NCBI GenBank assembly: GCA_023634235.1
Contig: JAMKCF010000002.1
Coordinates: 870,501 to 934,500 of the forward strand
Length of the DNA: 64,000 bases
Direction: 5' to 3'
DNA from: Pisaster brevispinus
Lineage: Eukaryota > Echinodermata > Asteroidea > Forcipulatida > Asteriidae
Positions 39,233 to 48,681 of the stretch are shown here, one piece after another; position 1 is the first letter of the stretch, and each line of letters starts with the position of its first letter. The notes under the pieces are model-generated. The model saw only the letters and a program-made list of their open reading frames with translations, did not search any database and had not been told where the DNA came from. The translations under genes and the position numbers were made by a program.

Positions 39233-39825
39233 AAATTGGAATGTGTGACATTTAAATTTCTCACTTTCGAGGTAAAGGAAAGAAAAGTACAGTTCAGAGG
39301 TTGACTTTTCAGCGAGTCAAATCCATTTGTTTCCGACCACCGGGCCAGTCAAAGTTTTATAAATCAGTCAAAATAAATATGTGAGAACTGAATTTGAATT
39401 TCACTTTTAAATACAAAAGCTTCTAAATAATGTAACCACAAATTCAAAATGAGGCACTGATACACATGGAAAATGGTTACTGAGTTTGCAACACGGGCTC
39501 CAGTCACTGCCAACACAAAGGTCCGACACCAGTCAATTTTTGGAAGTACGTTGAAATGATGGCATTTCCACATTTTTTTGTAACCCAAAGTCACACAAAG
39601 CTGTTAGAATTCCCCAAATGGTTTAATGGCCTGAGGCTTCGACCCTTGCTGGGTCATTCTCAAAGGCTAAAATTCCATATAAAAAAAATACATACATGAA
39701 AGCAATCCCCTTGTTGCTGTGTTGTGTGTTTTTGTGTGCAAACCATTTCCTTTCAGTATATACTGCGCAAGTTTCTATCACAGCGACATGTAGCTGTTGA
39801 TAGAAAGTTGCTCCAATGAGCAGCT

Positions 39826-39961
39826 AATAGACCCCTTGCTCATGACCCAAACAGCGCCCTCAATGAAGACCAATAATTGGCTGAGAGTCGTGCGGAGTTT
39901 GTACCCGTGTACACACATTTCCACTGACATCAGAGATGGCGGCCAATGCAAGGGGTCTATT
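39826..39961. mobile_element. 136-bp foldback element with perfect 14-bp ends
   Basis: aatagaccccttgc at the left and gcaaggggtctatt at the right are exact inverted copies. It ends 19 bp beyond the CDCA3 stop codon, so it should lie in that gene's 3' UTR. The interior words 'agcgccctcaatgaagac' and 'attggctgagag' recur near 62133-62185. Confidence 0.8.
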
Positions 39962-39980
39962 GGGCATCGGTCACTAAACT

Positions 39981-40234
39981 TCAAAAGTTTTCCTTGTCCA
40001 GCATGGGTTCGTACTTCCCGACGAGACGAGTGGGCGTGCCACTGGCCTGGCGCCGTCTGGACCCCGCCTTGTCATAGACAATGAGACCATGCCCAGAATG
40101 AAGCGTGACCGACGGAACATCCTTTTCAAGGTTGCGCGTTGAGAGGGGGGAGCGTGGAGGGCCTGTCTGTGACCCATGAATCTTTGCCGTTAGGGAGAGT
40201 TTAAGGCTGGTCTTTCTGGATTTTTTGGAATGAC
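39981..40234 (-). CDS. CDCA3: CDCA3 terminal coding exon
   Basis: Acceptor cttttcag/gtcatt on the minus strand. It codes GPPRSPLSTRNLEKDVPSVT ... GTPTRLVGKYEPMLDKENF and stops TGA at 39983-39981. The RSPL and KEN motifs are APC/C-type degrons. Phase 1 in. Confidence 0.88.
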
Positions 40235-43200
40235 CTGAAAAGAAAGGGACAAAAAAATTTTTACAAAATAAAAATCATTTGAATAAGTGAATTAAAAACA
40301 GCAAATTACATCACAAGGGTACCTGACTATCAGCACATGCATTCAATGACATGCATGCGTAACGTGTACTCTACCTAACTGTGTACCAACACAAGTCCCA
40401 ATTTCTGACAGTTTTGCTGAACAACTTTTTGCTTTAAACAACAATTAGCAGGATATCAGTCAAAGATGGTGCATGTGACATGGTATTTTGGCTGGTTACC
40501 TTATTCTGGTAAGCCTAATTTTTGGGTGCTTAGCAATTTTGTGTGCGTAAGTGGCTCGCTGAAATTGATCTACAATCATACACACCGCTGATCTCACTGA
40601 ATCAATCATTGCTGTCTTCAATCATGCATTACTGACCTTTGACCTACATAATCAAACCATTGAGGAAGCAACACACCTGCCCTTCCTCCATGATCACACA
40701 AACTGGGCCCAATTTCATAGAGCTGCTCAAGCGCAAAAAGTAGCTAAGCACAACAAAGTTATCCTTACCAGAATAAGGCTACTAGCCAAACTGTCATGTC
40801 ACATGTACCTACAACCTGTGACTGGTGTCCGGCTTATTTTTGCTTAGCAGATGTTGCTAAGCATAATTTTCCGCTTAAGCAAGTCTATGAAATTGGGACC
40901 TGGTCAAACGGAAACACCAAGATCCCAACTTTGGCAAAAAGCAAAGATACGTGTACATAAAAAGCCTCAGGAAGCTGCCTGGCACATAAATTGTTTTAAA
41001 ATGTATCCCACGTTAACACCTTTGTTTTATTTGTCGATATGAGACTACAACAGGAAAGGGAAACCAGATAGTATTTGCAGAGATGTTGTACAGCCTTATA
41101 TCATGTAATTAGACACTGTACATTGTACATGTACATACACACATGTTTGTAATCAATGATTTCTCTTTGTTCATATACACACTGTAGATAGGTTGAAATA
41201 TGATGTAAATCAGCCATCTGTACGGGCAACTTGGAAAACACAGTCAATGCGTTTCGCATGAGAAGGGCGTAAAGCATGCGCACACTTCACACACAAATCT
41301 TTGCACGACTGGTTAGTGAACAACGTGTCTGCGTTGACAGTTTGAGCGCTTGGCGCAACTGCAAGCCAAAATGTGATTTGCCTGTAAACTGGTAAAGATG
41401 GCATCTGCTCGGATCTATCTATTGTCTGATTGTTGGATTTCTTTTTTGCGACCATGCTCACCATACTTGTGTACACACAGGACATGTCAATATTTCACAG
41501 CTAATGCTTAGAAACAGTGAGCAAAACAATGCATTATTTTATAGCAATCACACCATCACATACAGGACAAACTTTGCATTTATCTGCACAAATAATGCCT
41601 TAGGAAACAACATTTTGCAAGAGAAGGAAGTGCTGTAAAATTCAGCCACTTTCACACTGGATTCAACTCAACTCAACTTTTGCTAAATGTCACAGTTTTT
41701 GTACCTCATCCTGCAGTTTTAACAACTTATTTGACAACCTTGACAAGGCCAGAGAAAACTTATAAACTAAAAAATAGACGAGCACAACTGTTAATGTATC
41801 TCATTCATGCAGCATTTGTGCAAATAGTTGTTAAGACAGAACTTTGCAAGAAAAGAGAAGAAAATGCTGAGAAATTCTGCCACTTTCACACTGGATTAAT
41901 TTGTCCAGGTTGAATCGTAAACTTGGGTGTGATCCCTGGCTATATGGCGGTTGCAGGTTGAATGGCCTCTGACTGGCACCCCCGAATGAGGAATTGGCAT
42001 AATAGGGAGACCGCCAACATAAGGGCTTAGTTGGTAGAGCGCCAGCACGTTAATCCGGAGGTGGCAAGTTCCAGTCAAGTAATCTTTGTTCAACCCAAAA
42101 TTATTGGACTGACTTCACATACATTGCACGGGCCTGGAATTTCAACTTCGAAATGCAAGGCCAGTTTCTATTTCAAAGGGCACTTCCATTTGAAAGTCTG
42201 TTGAAGGGGCACCAAGGCCAAGACCAGGGCAACGGAGAACACGGCCTCAGGGGCCTCCGTGCTATTCCAGGCCTGCAGTTTTGATTTGACACTTTAGACA
42301 AGCCTCAAACAAAGTTAACGTAGATGTTCGTCAGGATGAACTTTTAAATGAGAGACTTTGAGGTGTTTCATGTAGATTGGACCGCAAATATGCATAGCAG
42401 GTACAATTTTTTTAATGGTCCTCAGCAACAAGGTGTCCCCTGAAAATTTTCCGTGACTAGCCAGCGAGACCAGTTGAGTTAGCTTGCCGTTTCATTAGTT
42501 CTCCGGCTATTCCACTAGGGATGCCTGACAACGCTGAACTAGCCAGCCGTACCACTTGGAGAGAATTCTGACTGGTCCTCGGGTGTTTTAACTGGCGTTT
42601 GGCCGGCAGACCACTGTTATTAAGGCAGAACAATGCATCTGGGGAGAATGCTCAGCAGAGACGTTTTTTTTAACATTACTTGTGCTGCACCCAGCGTCCC
42701 GAAAAATATCCCACTGAACTTTTTAATCCAATGTGAAAAGGAGGCTAAAAAGTCCCTGCATTGCTACAAGAATTACAGGCACAGACCTTGTGTGCAAAGG
42801 CTAGTGATCTAGGTCCAAATCATGCAGGGTCCTCGGACACTACACTCGGAGGACCTGAGAAAGTACACATACACAACAAGAATAATTAAAACCTCATACA
42901 CGACGACGGGTCTCGCTGCACAGGGCTCGAATTTTACACTGGACTGCAGGCCCGTGTTGGGTCCAGTAAACTCATTGACCAGACAAGTCCGGCAGTCTTG
43001 TGTTTTCCAACTGAACAACAATGTACCTCACTGTGTAATATGTTGAACAGAAACAAATCATGTTCAAATGTTGACTTCAATTAAGTCTGAAAAAAAAGCC
43101 TTCTAGTTCTATTGAGTAATGAAGTTAACCTAAATACTGCATAGAGACAAATGAGATCAAACTTCTTATCAGATGTCTCAGTGCATTTAAATGCATGTTG

Positions 43201-45166
43201 TCTGGTCTCAGCAAGTTTTTTTCTCATTTTGATTCTGGTCTTGTACATGTACAAACATTTCTGGTCCAGTAAACATTTTGAGCTACAAGCCCTGCCGTCT
43301 TGTGTTTTTTCCTCCCAAATTCGAGCCCTGCTGCGTACAACGTACAGGTACCAGTAGGTGGTGACGCGGTAGATTGCAGGCTTCATACTACACGGTGGCA
43401 ACAGACAAGACAGAGGCAAAATTTTTTTGCCGACGCTTGCATCTTGCAATCGAGGAGATTTTGTTCAACAATCAGGGAGATATTTAGAATTACATTCACC
43501 ATAATCTGGGAGATTTTCATATTTGTCCATCAGAACATGGAAAGATTTGTTGATTTTCAGGGAACTCTCTGCAGAATCTTCTTAAAAAGTTCCTTTTTTC
43601 TCCAGTTTTCTATGGCCATGATGGCACTAAGAAGAAACCAGCTGAAAGTTGCATGCCTGATTTTAGCGAGGCATCGCTGCCTTTACAATTGAAGGTATTA
43701 TTATACAGGATTGGTTAAGAACAAAAAAACATTAATTTCAGTCTGAAAGCTTACTGATTACGAAGTTCATACTACATGTAGAACAATATTTTCTGTGAAA
43801 TATTTCCCTCTGAAATGAAGTCATATTTGAGAAAACTGTATCTGAAAACCAACAAAAACGCAACCAGCTGATTTCGGATGTTACAGCGAACATTAAGGAC
43901 TGTGTTTACATGCTGAAAATAGTGCCCGATTTTCACTGTTCTCTCTTGACTCACACAACGAAATAAGCCCCAAATTTCATAGTTTTTTTTTAATAAATTG
44001 AATGCATGGATGATCACACAAAACATGAAAACTATCTGCGACTATTTTGTCAGCTCTACCAATCCTGTATCATACTATGCAATGGAGCAATGCAGCTAAT
44101 GCAAACAGCGGCACAAGAGTTAGCCTGCAGGTCTACATAAGATTTTGTATAATTATTTATTTTTTTTCCCATTTAGAAAAGTCGACAATATCTAAAAACT
44201 CCTGTTACCGTTACTTGAAGCAATAAGACTTGTCTTCTGCGAGTCTTCCAGTTCCACCGCTTCCTCCGTCAACCGTTGCTCCTCAACCATCTTGGAAAGT
44301 TGCAGTTCATACTCGGGGGTGGTGTCGATTTGGACGAGTCCGTTTTCGTTGGAATGTTCTCGGGACGGAAGCGGGTCTGGTTGAGGGTTCTCATCGGGTT
44401 GTGATTGGTCGATTAACCTGGCCATGTCACTGTTGCTGTTGTTACTGGATATGTTTTGCTCCTCTTCGGGCGTTTCATCTATTGTTTCCGGTTGGACAGC
44501 GGCAGGCATTTCAAATTTCCCTACACACAGAGTTTAGAAAGGAAATAAAAATGATGTTAAATGTCTGACAGAGTTTGCCCTGGTGCATGTTTCCCTCTAC
44601 CCTACAATCTAGGCTGTTTGAAGAGGAATATTAATTCCTACCTTCAGCTCCCCTCAGTTATTTTCATCTAAATATTTTCTTCTTGTAGCACTTTAACAAG
44701 AGTGGCTTTTAGCCTTGTTTGGGACGAACTGGCATAAAAAAAAAAAATCATCATAACAGTTTAAGTTTTTACCTGTATCTTCCTGTTGGAGCATGGGGGT
44801 CCTTGCGACATTAATGGTTGGCGACCGTGGGTCTGGGTAGGTGAATGGACAGGGGGTACGTGACACTCCTTCAGTGGGTGACCTGGGATCGGTGTCCGGA
44901 ATAGGTGTTCTGGCAATCTTAATCGTGGGTGACCGGGGATCCTCGAAGCTGTCATCGGTACTGGTGCCTGGCTTGGGCACTATGATCGGTGTCCGCGTCA
45001 CGTCGTCTGTGGGAGAGCGGGGATCTCTGAGCTTCACCAGACGTCGGTTACTGAGGGGTGTGTGGTTTGCATCTCCTCCTGCAGCGTCGTCGCTGGTCTG
45101 CGCGGGTGGTCCATCGTTCTGAAGGCTGGTAGTATCTGCCTGTGATTTACTCTCGGCTCCTCCCAT
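39981..45166 (-). CDS. CDCA3: CDCA3 (Tome-1)-like cell-cycle protein
   Basis: Three minus-strand exons join in phase: 45166-44773, 44520-44215 and 40234-39981 (954 nt, 317 residues). The ATG at 45164-45166 gives MGGAES, close to the vertebrate start MGSAKS. Residues 41-60 (RRLVKLRDPRSPTDDVTRTP) match the vertebrate 'hLarv-DPRSPs-gi-RTPi' motif. That DPRSP...RTP unit occurs four times (Asp48, 76, 93, 112), where vertebrate CDCA3 has two. The last exon has PPRSPLS and ends DKENF, so a KEN degron (314-316) sits at the very C terminus. In vertebrates CDCA3/Tome-1 is an APC/C-Cdh1 substrate that promotes mitotic entry. Each DPRSPT/RTP unit carries Ser-Pro and Thr-Pro, typical CDK sites. The middle exon is acidic and poorly conserved. 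Intron 2 is 4 kb, so a further small exon cannot be excluded. Confidence 0.85.
40703..40903. mobile_element. MITE, 'ctgggcccaatttcatagagctgc' family, best copy
   Basis: The left end ctgggcccaatttcatagag, then ctgctcaagc, is inverted at the right end (gcttaagcaagtctatgaaa, then ttgggacctgg). About 200 bp. Centre cttaccagaataaggctact. Confidence 0.8.
41905..42120 (+). mobile_element. family B element with tRNA-Asn-like core
   Basis: aacttgggtgtgatccctgg and ggttgcaggttgaatggcct are followed by gcttagttggtagagcgcca and cgttaatccggaggtggcaa, a decayed tRNA-Asn-like region with anticodon gtt. Then tctttgttcaacccaaaatt. Confidence 0.7.
42131..42273. mobile_element. foldback repeat, 'ggcctggaat' family, cleanest copy
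   Basis: ggcctggaat and attccaggcc are exact 10-bp inverted ends. Inner gaaggggcaccaaggccaag and gcctcaggggcctccgtgct are family words. 143 bp. Confidence 0.65.
42910..43336. mobile_element. large foldback element with 'gcagggctcgaattt' ends
   Basis: gctgcacagggctcgaattt at the left pairs with aaattcgagccctgctgc at the right. Interior segments (tccagtaaactcattga / tccagtaaacattttga, and cagtcttgtgttttcc / cgtcttgtgttttttcc) are direct repeats, so the element may be composite. Confidence 0.6.
43385..43590 (+). repeat. dispersed repeat related to 27600-27870
   Basis: Shares gcatcttgcaatc, caatcagggagatatt and ggaactctctgcagaatc with the reversed copy at 27600-27870. It accounts for the 130-codon ORF over this place. 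Confidence 0.6.
44215..44520 (-). CDS. CDCA3: CDCA3 middle coding exon
   Basis: Codes GKFEMPAAVQPETIDETPEE... to TPEYELQLSKMVEEQRLTEE and EDSQKTSLIAS. Acidic and predicted disordered apart from a short helical stretch near the end. Phase 1 in and out. The acceptor is tgtgtgtag and the donor gtaacg. Confidence 0.85.
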
Positions 45167-45211
45167 TGTCTTTGGAAGCACTAGTTATCTCGGAAGACGA
45201 TTGTTCAACTT
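44773..45211 (-). CDS. CDCA3: CDCA3 first coding exon (CDS from 45166)
   Basis: The exon starts at a ttttttag acceptor (45212), so 45 nt of 5' UTR precede the ATG and a non-coding first exon must lie further right. It carries four DPRSPT....RTP repeats and ends ACA G/gtaaaa in phase 1. Confidence 0.88.
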
Positions 45212-47427
45212 CTAAAAAATTAAAAAAGAAATGAAGTAATTCGTTTATGATATTTAAAACTGAACAAATCAATGTGTCAACCAGCTATTAAAGGTAAAAT
45301 ACTTACAATAACTAAAAGTAAAGTCTGAAGACATGCAAAATCATTTCTTTGTTGATTCAATTTATATGCAAATGTTTGTTATGATCATCGATGTACATGT
45401 AAGCAATGATCAATTTCAATGTCTGCACTGATTTACTGTTGCATCAAAAGAGTTGCTTACTGAAATGGCGTCCAGTGCATACTTCACATTTCAGCCCGGG
45501 TTGCCCTTATTTGGTGTATGAACCACTCGGAGAGCAATGAAAAACTGCATCAATGTAGTGCATACTACCGAGCAGGAAAACAATACTGCTTCAATGCATC
45601 CACAGTACCACACTGTGTATACAGGATGCACTACCTTGTATAAAAAGGAAGGTCAACTCTGCAACTGCATGGAGTCTGTTTACCACTGTTTACAACAACA
45701 CAGTAAAGGAATGGCCTTTGTATCACATGTTTACTCCAAACTGCTTTGTTGACCTTTGAATAATGTAGCTCTGCATACAAAGGTTTCCTCTAGTCCCTGT
45801 GCCTTGAGGGATTCAATCCAGCCCCATAATGCATTGTACACAGGTCTGTACAGTGTCAGCAAGTCACAGCCAGCTATACTCAAATCTACATTGTAACTCC
45901 TAAATGGTTTACATGTACACTCCAGGATAGTGAAGATCTACAATCTACATGTATGGGTATGGGGACCCCCCCCCCCACCCAACTCCGACTCTATACAAGA
46001 GCAGGGCTCAATTCCATAGAGCTAAGATTGATTAGTCGTAATTGCTTTGAAGAAAAGTGTGATGTCACAATACAGATCAACTATGGCAATACTGACAACT
46101 CATCTTATGAATTTTTGTGCATTGTGAAATTAAGCCCATAAGTCCCGGGTGGCCTCCTACATGTATTGTGTAATCAGTAGAATAGCCTAAGTAGTGTGCA
46201 TAGTAAACTAGGCCAAGTTCTTAAATCGGCTTAAAAAGTTAAAGTAGATTTACGTTGGTTACACAATGCCTAGCTACAGTGCAGTGCTATCAAAACCAAG
46301 GATATGGGAAATTGGGAATTGAATTTGTATAGTTTACATGACATTGTGCTGGTAAACATCAATCCATCTGAAACTAATTGGGGTGCTGATATGAGCTTGG
46401 AAACCCCCCTTTCTTTTAAATTTGTTATAAAAGAAAGCTTTTTACTCACGTACCAGTAAGTGAATGTGTAGTAAGCCCTCATTTGAAACTGCTGTCTGAT
46501 GTACCTGTACGTGTATGTAGTCACACTGCCCACTTAAATTTGAATTCCTTAGGCTATCCTAAAGACAAGATTTTGGGTTTAAAGCCAAACACAAAGCAAA
46601 ATCTGGCTTATTTGGGGTTTATGCGAAAGGAAGTTTCCCTACATAGTTTCAATTGAGGATTTCCATGAAAAGGCAAGTTTCTTTTCATTTGAAACCACTC
46701 CTACACATGTACATGATGGAAACTTACAAAGATTTGGGGAATGGTAGACCACAAATATGTAACAATTCACATGTAGTCTGGTAGTGAGCACAGTGGTTTA
46801 GCTATTTCCTGTGTTGGTGAACTGCTGTGGTTGCATTGTGCAATCACCTCACAATTTCAATTGGTATGGTTCCAATCTGAACCATGCGGTTCCAACAGAA
46901 CCATGGATACAAAAAAAAAGATTAATAATTGTTTTTTTAATACTGCAGTGTAAACCAATACAGCAAAGTTTACACAGTGTACATTGTATATACATGTACA
47001 CTATAAATATTTATTTATTGGGTTTAAAACATGTTTGGTTGTGTATAGGACAATATTTACTTCAACGTCAACATGATTTTAAAAAAGTACAAATTATTTT
47101 GAAAAGAGACTCAGCACTTGATCTTGAACAGCCAGACATTAAAATCAGCCAGACATTAAAATCAGCCAGCCTAACAAAATAAATAAATCAAATTTAAATA
47201 AAAATAAACAATTTTTCCACTAAAAAGCTCATCACCTTGCAAACTCAGCACTCACAAACTCATCGCAATTTTGCAAGTTACACAAACCCACAAACTCAGT
47301 TACATACAGTACCAACATGACCAAAACCAATGACAAAATAGGTTTGTCATCCACTTGATTGATGCATTTCCTTCACGTTTCCTACCATAATCATGTTGAA
47401 CTTTAGAAGGGTTCATTTGTAATTAAT

Positions 47428-47553
47428 CTCAGTAACTGGGGCGCTGTACTCCTTTTTAAATTTAAAAACTGCGATCGTACCGCAGATGTCAAAATTATTT
47501 TCAAAGGTCAACAGGTCAAATCAAAGGAGTACAGCGCCCCAGTTTACTGGGTC
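47428..47553. mobile_element. foldback element, 'cagtaaactggggcgctgtactcc' ends
   Basis: The left end cagtaactggggcgctgtac, then tccttt, is inverted at the right end (aaaggagtacagcgccccag, then tttactg). One base differs in the arms (ta/tta). About 125 bp. A half copy lies at 18659. Confidence 0.8.
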
Positions 47554-47641
47554 TTATTTTCAATGGAATGGCAGAGAGGTGAAAAAGAAATACAAAGAAA
47601 TCAACTGATTAATAACTATTTTTAGCTGAAAAGTTGGTTAC

Positions 47642-47760
47642 CTGTCTTGTCTTGTCACTACCAACAACCAAGACTACAGCAGGACGAGTCAAACTGTAAA
47701 GTGTAATTGTTGATATTCTCAGTCTCACTCAAACTCATCCCAGTCGTAGGCCATGGACAT
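47642..47760 (-). other. CDCA3: candidate non-coding first exon of CDCA3
   Basis: On the minus strand aagacaagacag/gtaacc is a good 5' splice site. An upstream non-coding exon is required by the acceptor at 45212. The 5' limit is a guess. Confidence 0.25.
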
Positions 47761-48299
47761 CATAAATTCCAGTTTATTTACCAATTACCGAGAAATTTTA
47801 CTTTTTTAGAAGTTTAGTTGTTGTACAATACAATAACATTCAACGTACCCACCACTCTCTATTCTCACACACCCTTCTCCTCTAAACTAGACCTAGACTA
47901 GCCTAGAGACCATGGAGACTCCTAATCCTAGACTTAGTCACAGAAATTCCTAGTCACAGATCATCGGATCCTTTCTTTCCAATCCATGGTGTACTGTGTT
48001 ACTGTTAGTGTTTTGTGTTAACTGTTACTATTGTTACGGAATGTTACTCATGTTTAGAATAGATGACTAAGACTCAGTCAGAGAATCTGAGTCAGGTCGG
48101 ACCGTGAGAGACTGAGTGAGAGAGATGTTTTAATATTTTAAAAATATTTTTAATGGAATTAGAAATCGTACAAATAAAAGACACTAAAAGTGGCCAATAC
48201 TCCCAATAGATCAGCTAGAAAATGGATAAGTTATAAAAGACATATTGAAAGAATAAACAACATCATATCATTCAAAAACTTTACTTAGAATACAAAGTA

Positions 48300-48579
48300 A
48301 TACACACCAGTTTTTGTCGAGCACTCGTCACATCATCACAACAGCACGACGATTAAATTCCAACGGTTGACTCATCGCGATCATCATCATCGATGTAAAT
48401 AAGCAGGACATTCCTGTCAATTGTTTGAAGAAATGTTACCCATTCACAAAGATTGTCTCATATCGTGATTGATGTGGTTTTGACTGACGTCCTCTCTGAT
48501 TGGTCACTTGTTAACGAAGGGAACGCAACAAGTGGATCTGGTGAAATCTCGCGTGACTTTACGCAGTTTGATAATCAAG
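48300..48579. promoter_or_regulatory. candidate divergent CDCA3/USP5 promoter
   Basis: It lies between the 5' side of CDCA3 and the USP5 ATG. It contains CAACGG (48361, MYB type, of interest because mitotic genes use B-MYB-MuvB), TTTGAA (48424, CHR-like), an inverted CCAAT box (ATTGG at 48499-48503), TCTCGCGTGA (48547-48556, two bases from the TCTCGCGAGA promoter motif) and no clear TATA box. All are by consensus only. Confidence 0.45.
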
Positions 48580-48587
48580 ATGGCGGC
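48576..48587 (+). promoter_or_regulatory. YY1-type motif over the USP5 start codon
   Basis: CAAGATGGCGGC is the classic YY1 element that in many animal housekeeping genes overlaps the initiation codon and fixes a TSS close by. Here it encodes the start of MAAL. Confidence 0.6.
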
Positions 48588-48681
48588 GCTCATGTTACAG
48601 CAATTTCTCAACGATGTTCGAGTTCCAACTGGCGGCGACAAAATCTTTAAAGATGAATGTGCCTTTTCATTTGATAATCCC
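48580..48681 (+). CDS. USP5: USP5 exon 1 (start codon)
   Basis: [20 protein letters not shown]... [11 protein letters not shown]. The ATG at 48580 aligns with the vertebrate start. An upstream in-frame non-ATG extension is not supported. Phase 0 out. Confidence 0.93.

Larger units (their letters stand above)
33225..39980. other. convergent intergenic stretch / 3' UTRs
   Basis: No coding sequence was recognised between the ATPase stop and the CDCA3 stop on the other strand. Candidate AATAAA signals occur at 33945-33950, about 34879 and 38079-38084, so the ATPase 3' UTR may be long. Contents include a SINE C at 33735, a reversed SINE A at 34955, MITE pieces at 37314, 39050 and 39826, and very A/T-rich sequence at 36350-36600. 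Confidence 0.7.
40235..44214 (-). other. CDCA3 intron 2 (4 kb)
   Basis: No exon was recognised. It holds the MITE at 40703, the family B element at 41905, the foldback at 42131, a large inverted-repeat element at 42910-43336 and the dispersed repeat at 43385. Confidence 0.7.
45212..48360 (-). other. CDCA3 5' UTR intron and 5' region
   Basis: No coding sequence. It contains a poly-C run near 45967-45976, a foldback element at 47428-47553, a possible 5' UTR exon ending at 47642 and CTAGAC-like short repeats at about 47884-47935. Confidence 0.55.

Noticed and set aside
43300..43692. 130-codon plus-strand ORF
   Set aside because: Covered by the foldback end and the dispersed repeat shared with 27600-27870. 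No family match.
44230..45122. Plus-strand ORFs of 112 and 93 codons
   Set aside because: They are antisense shadows of the CDCA3 exons on the minus strand.
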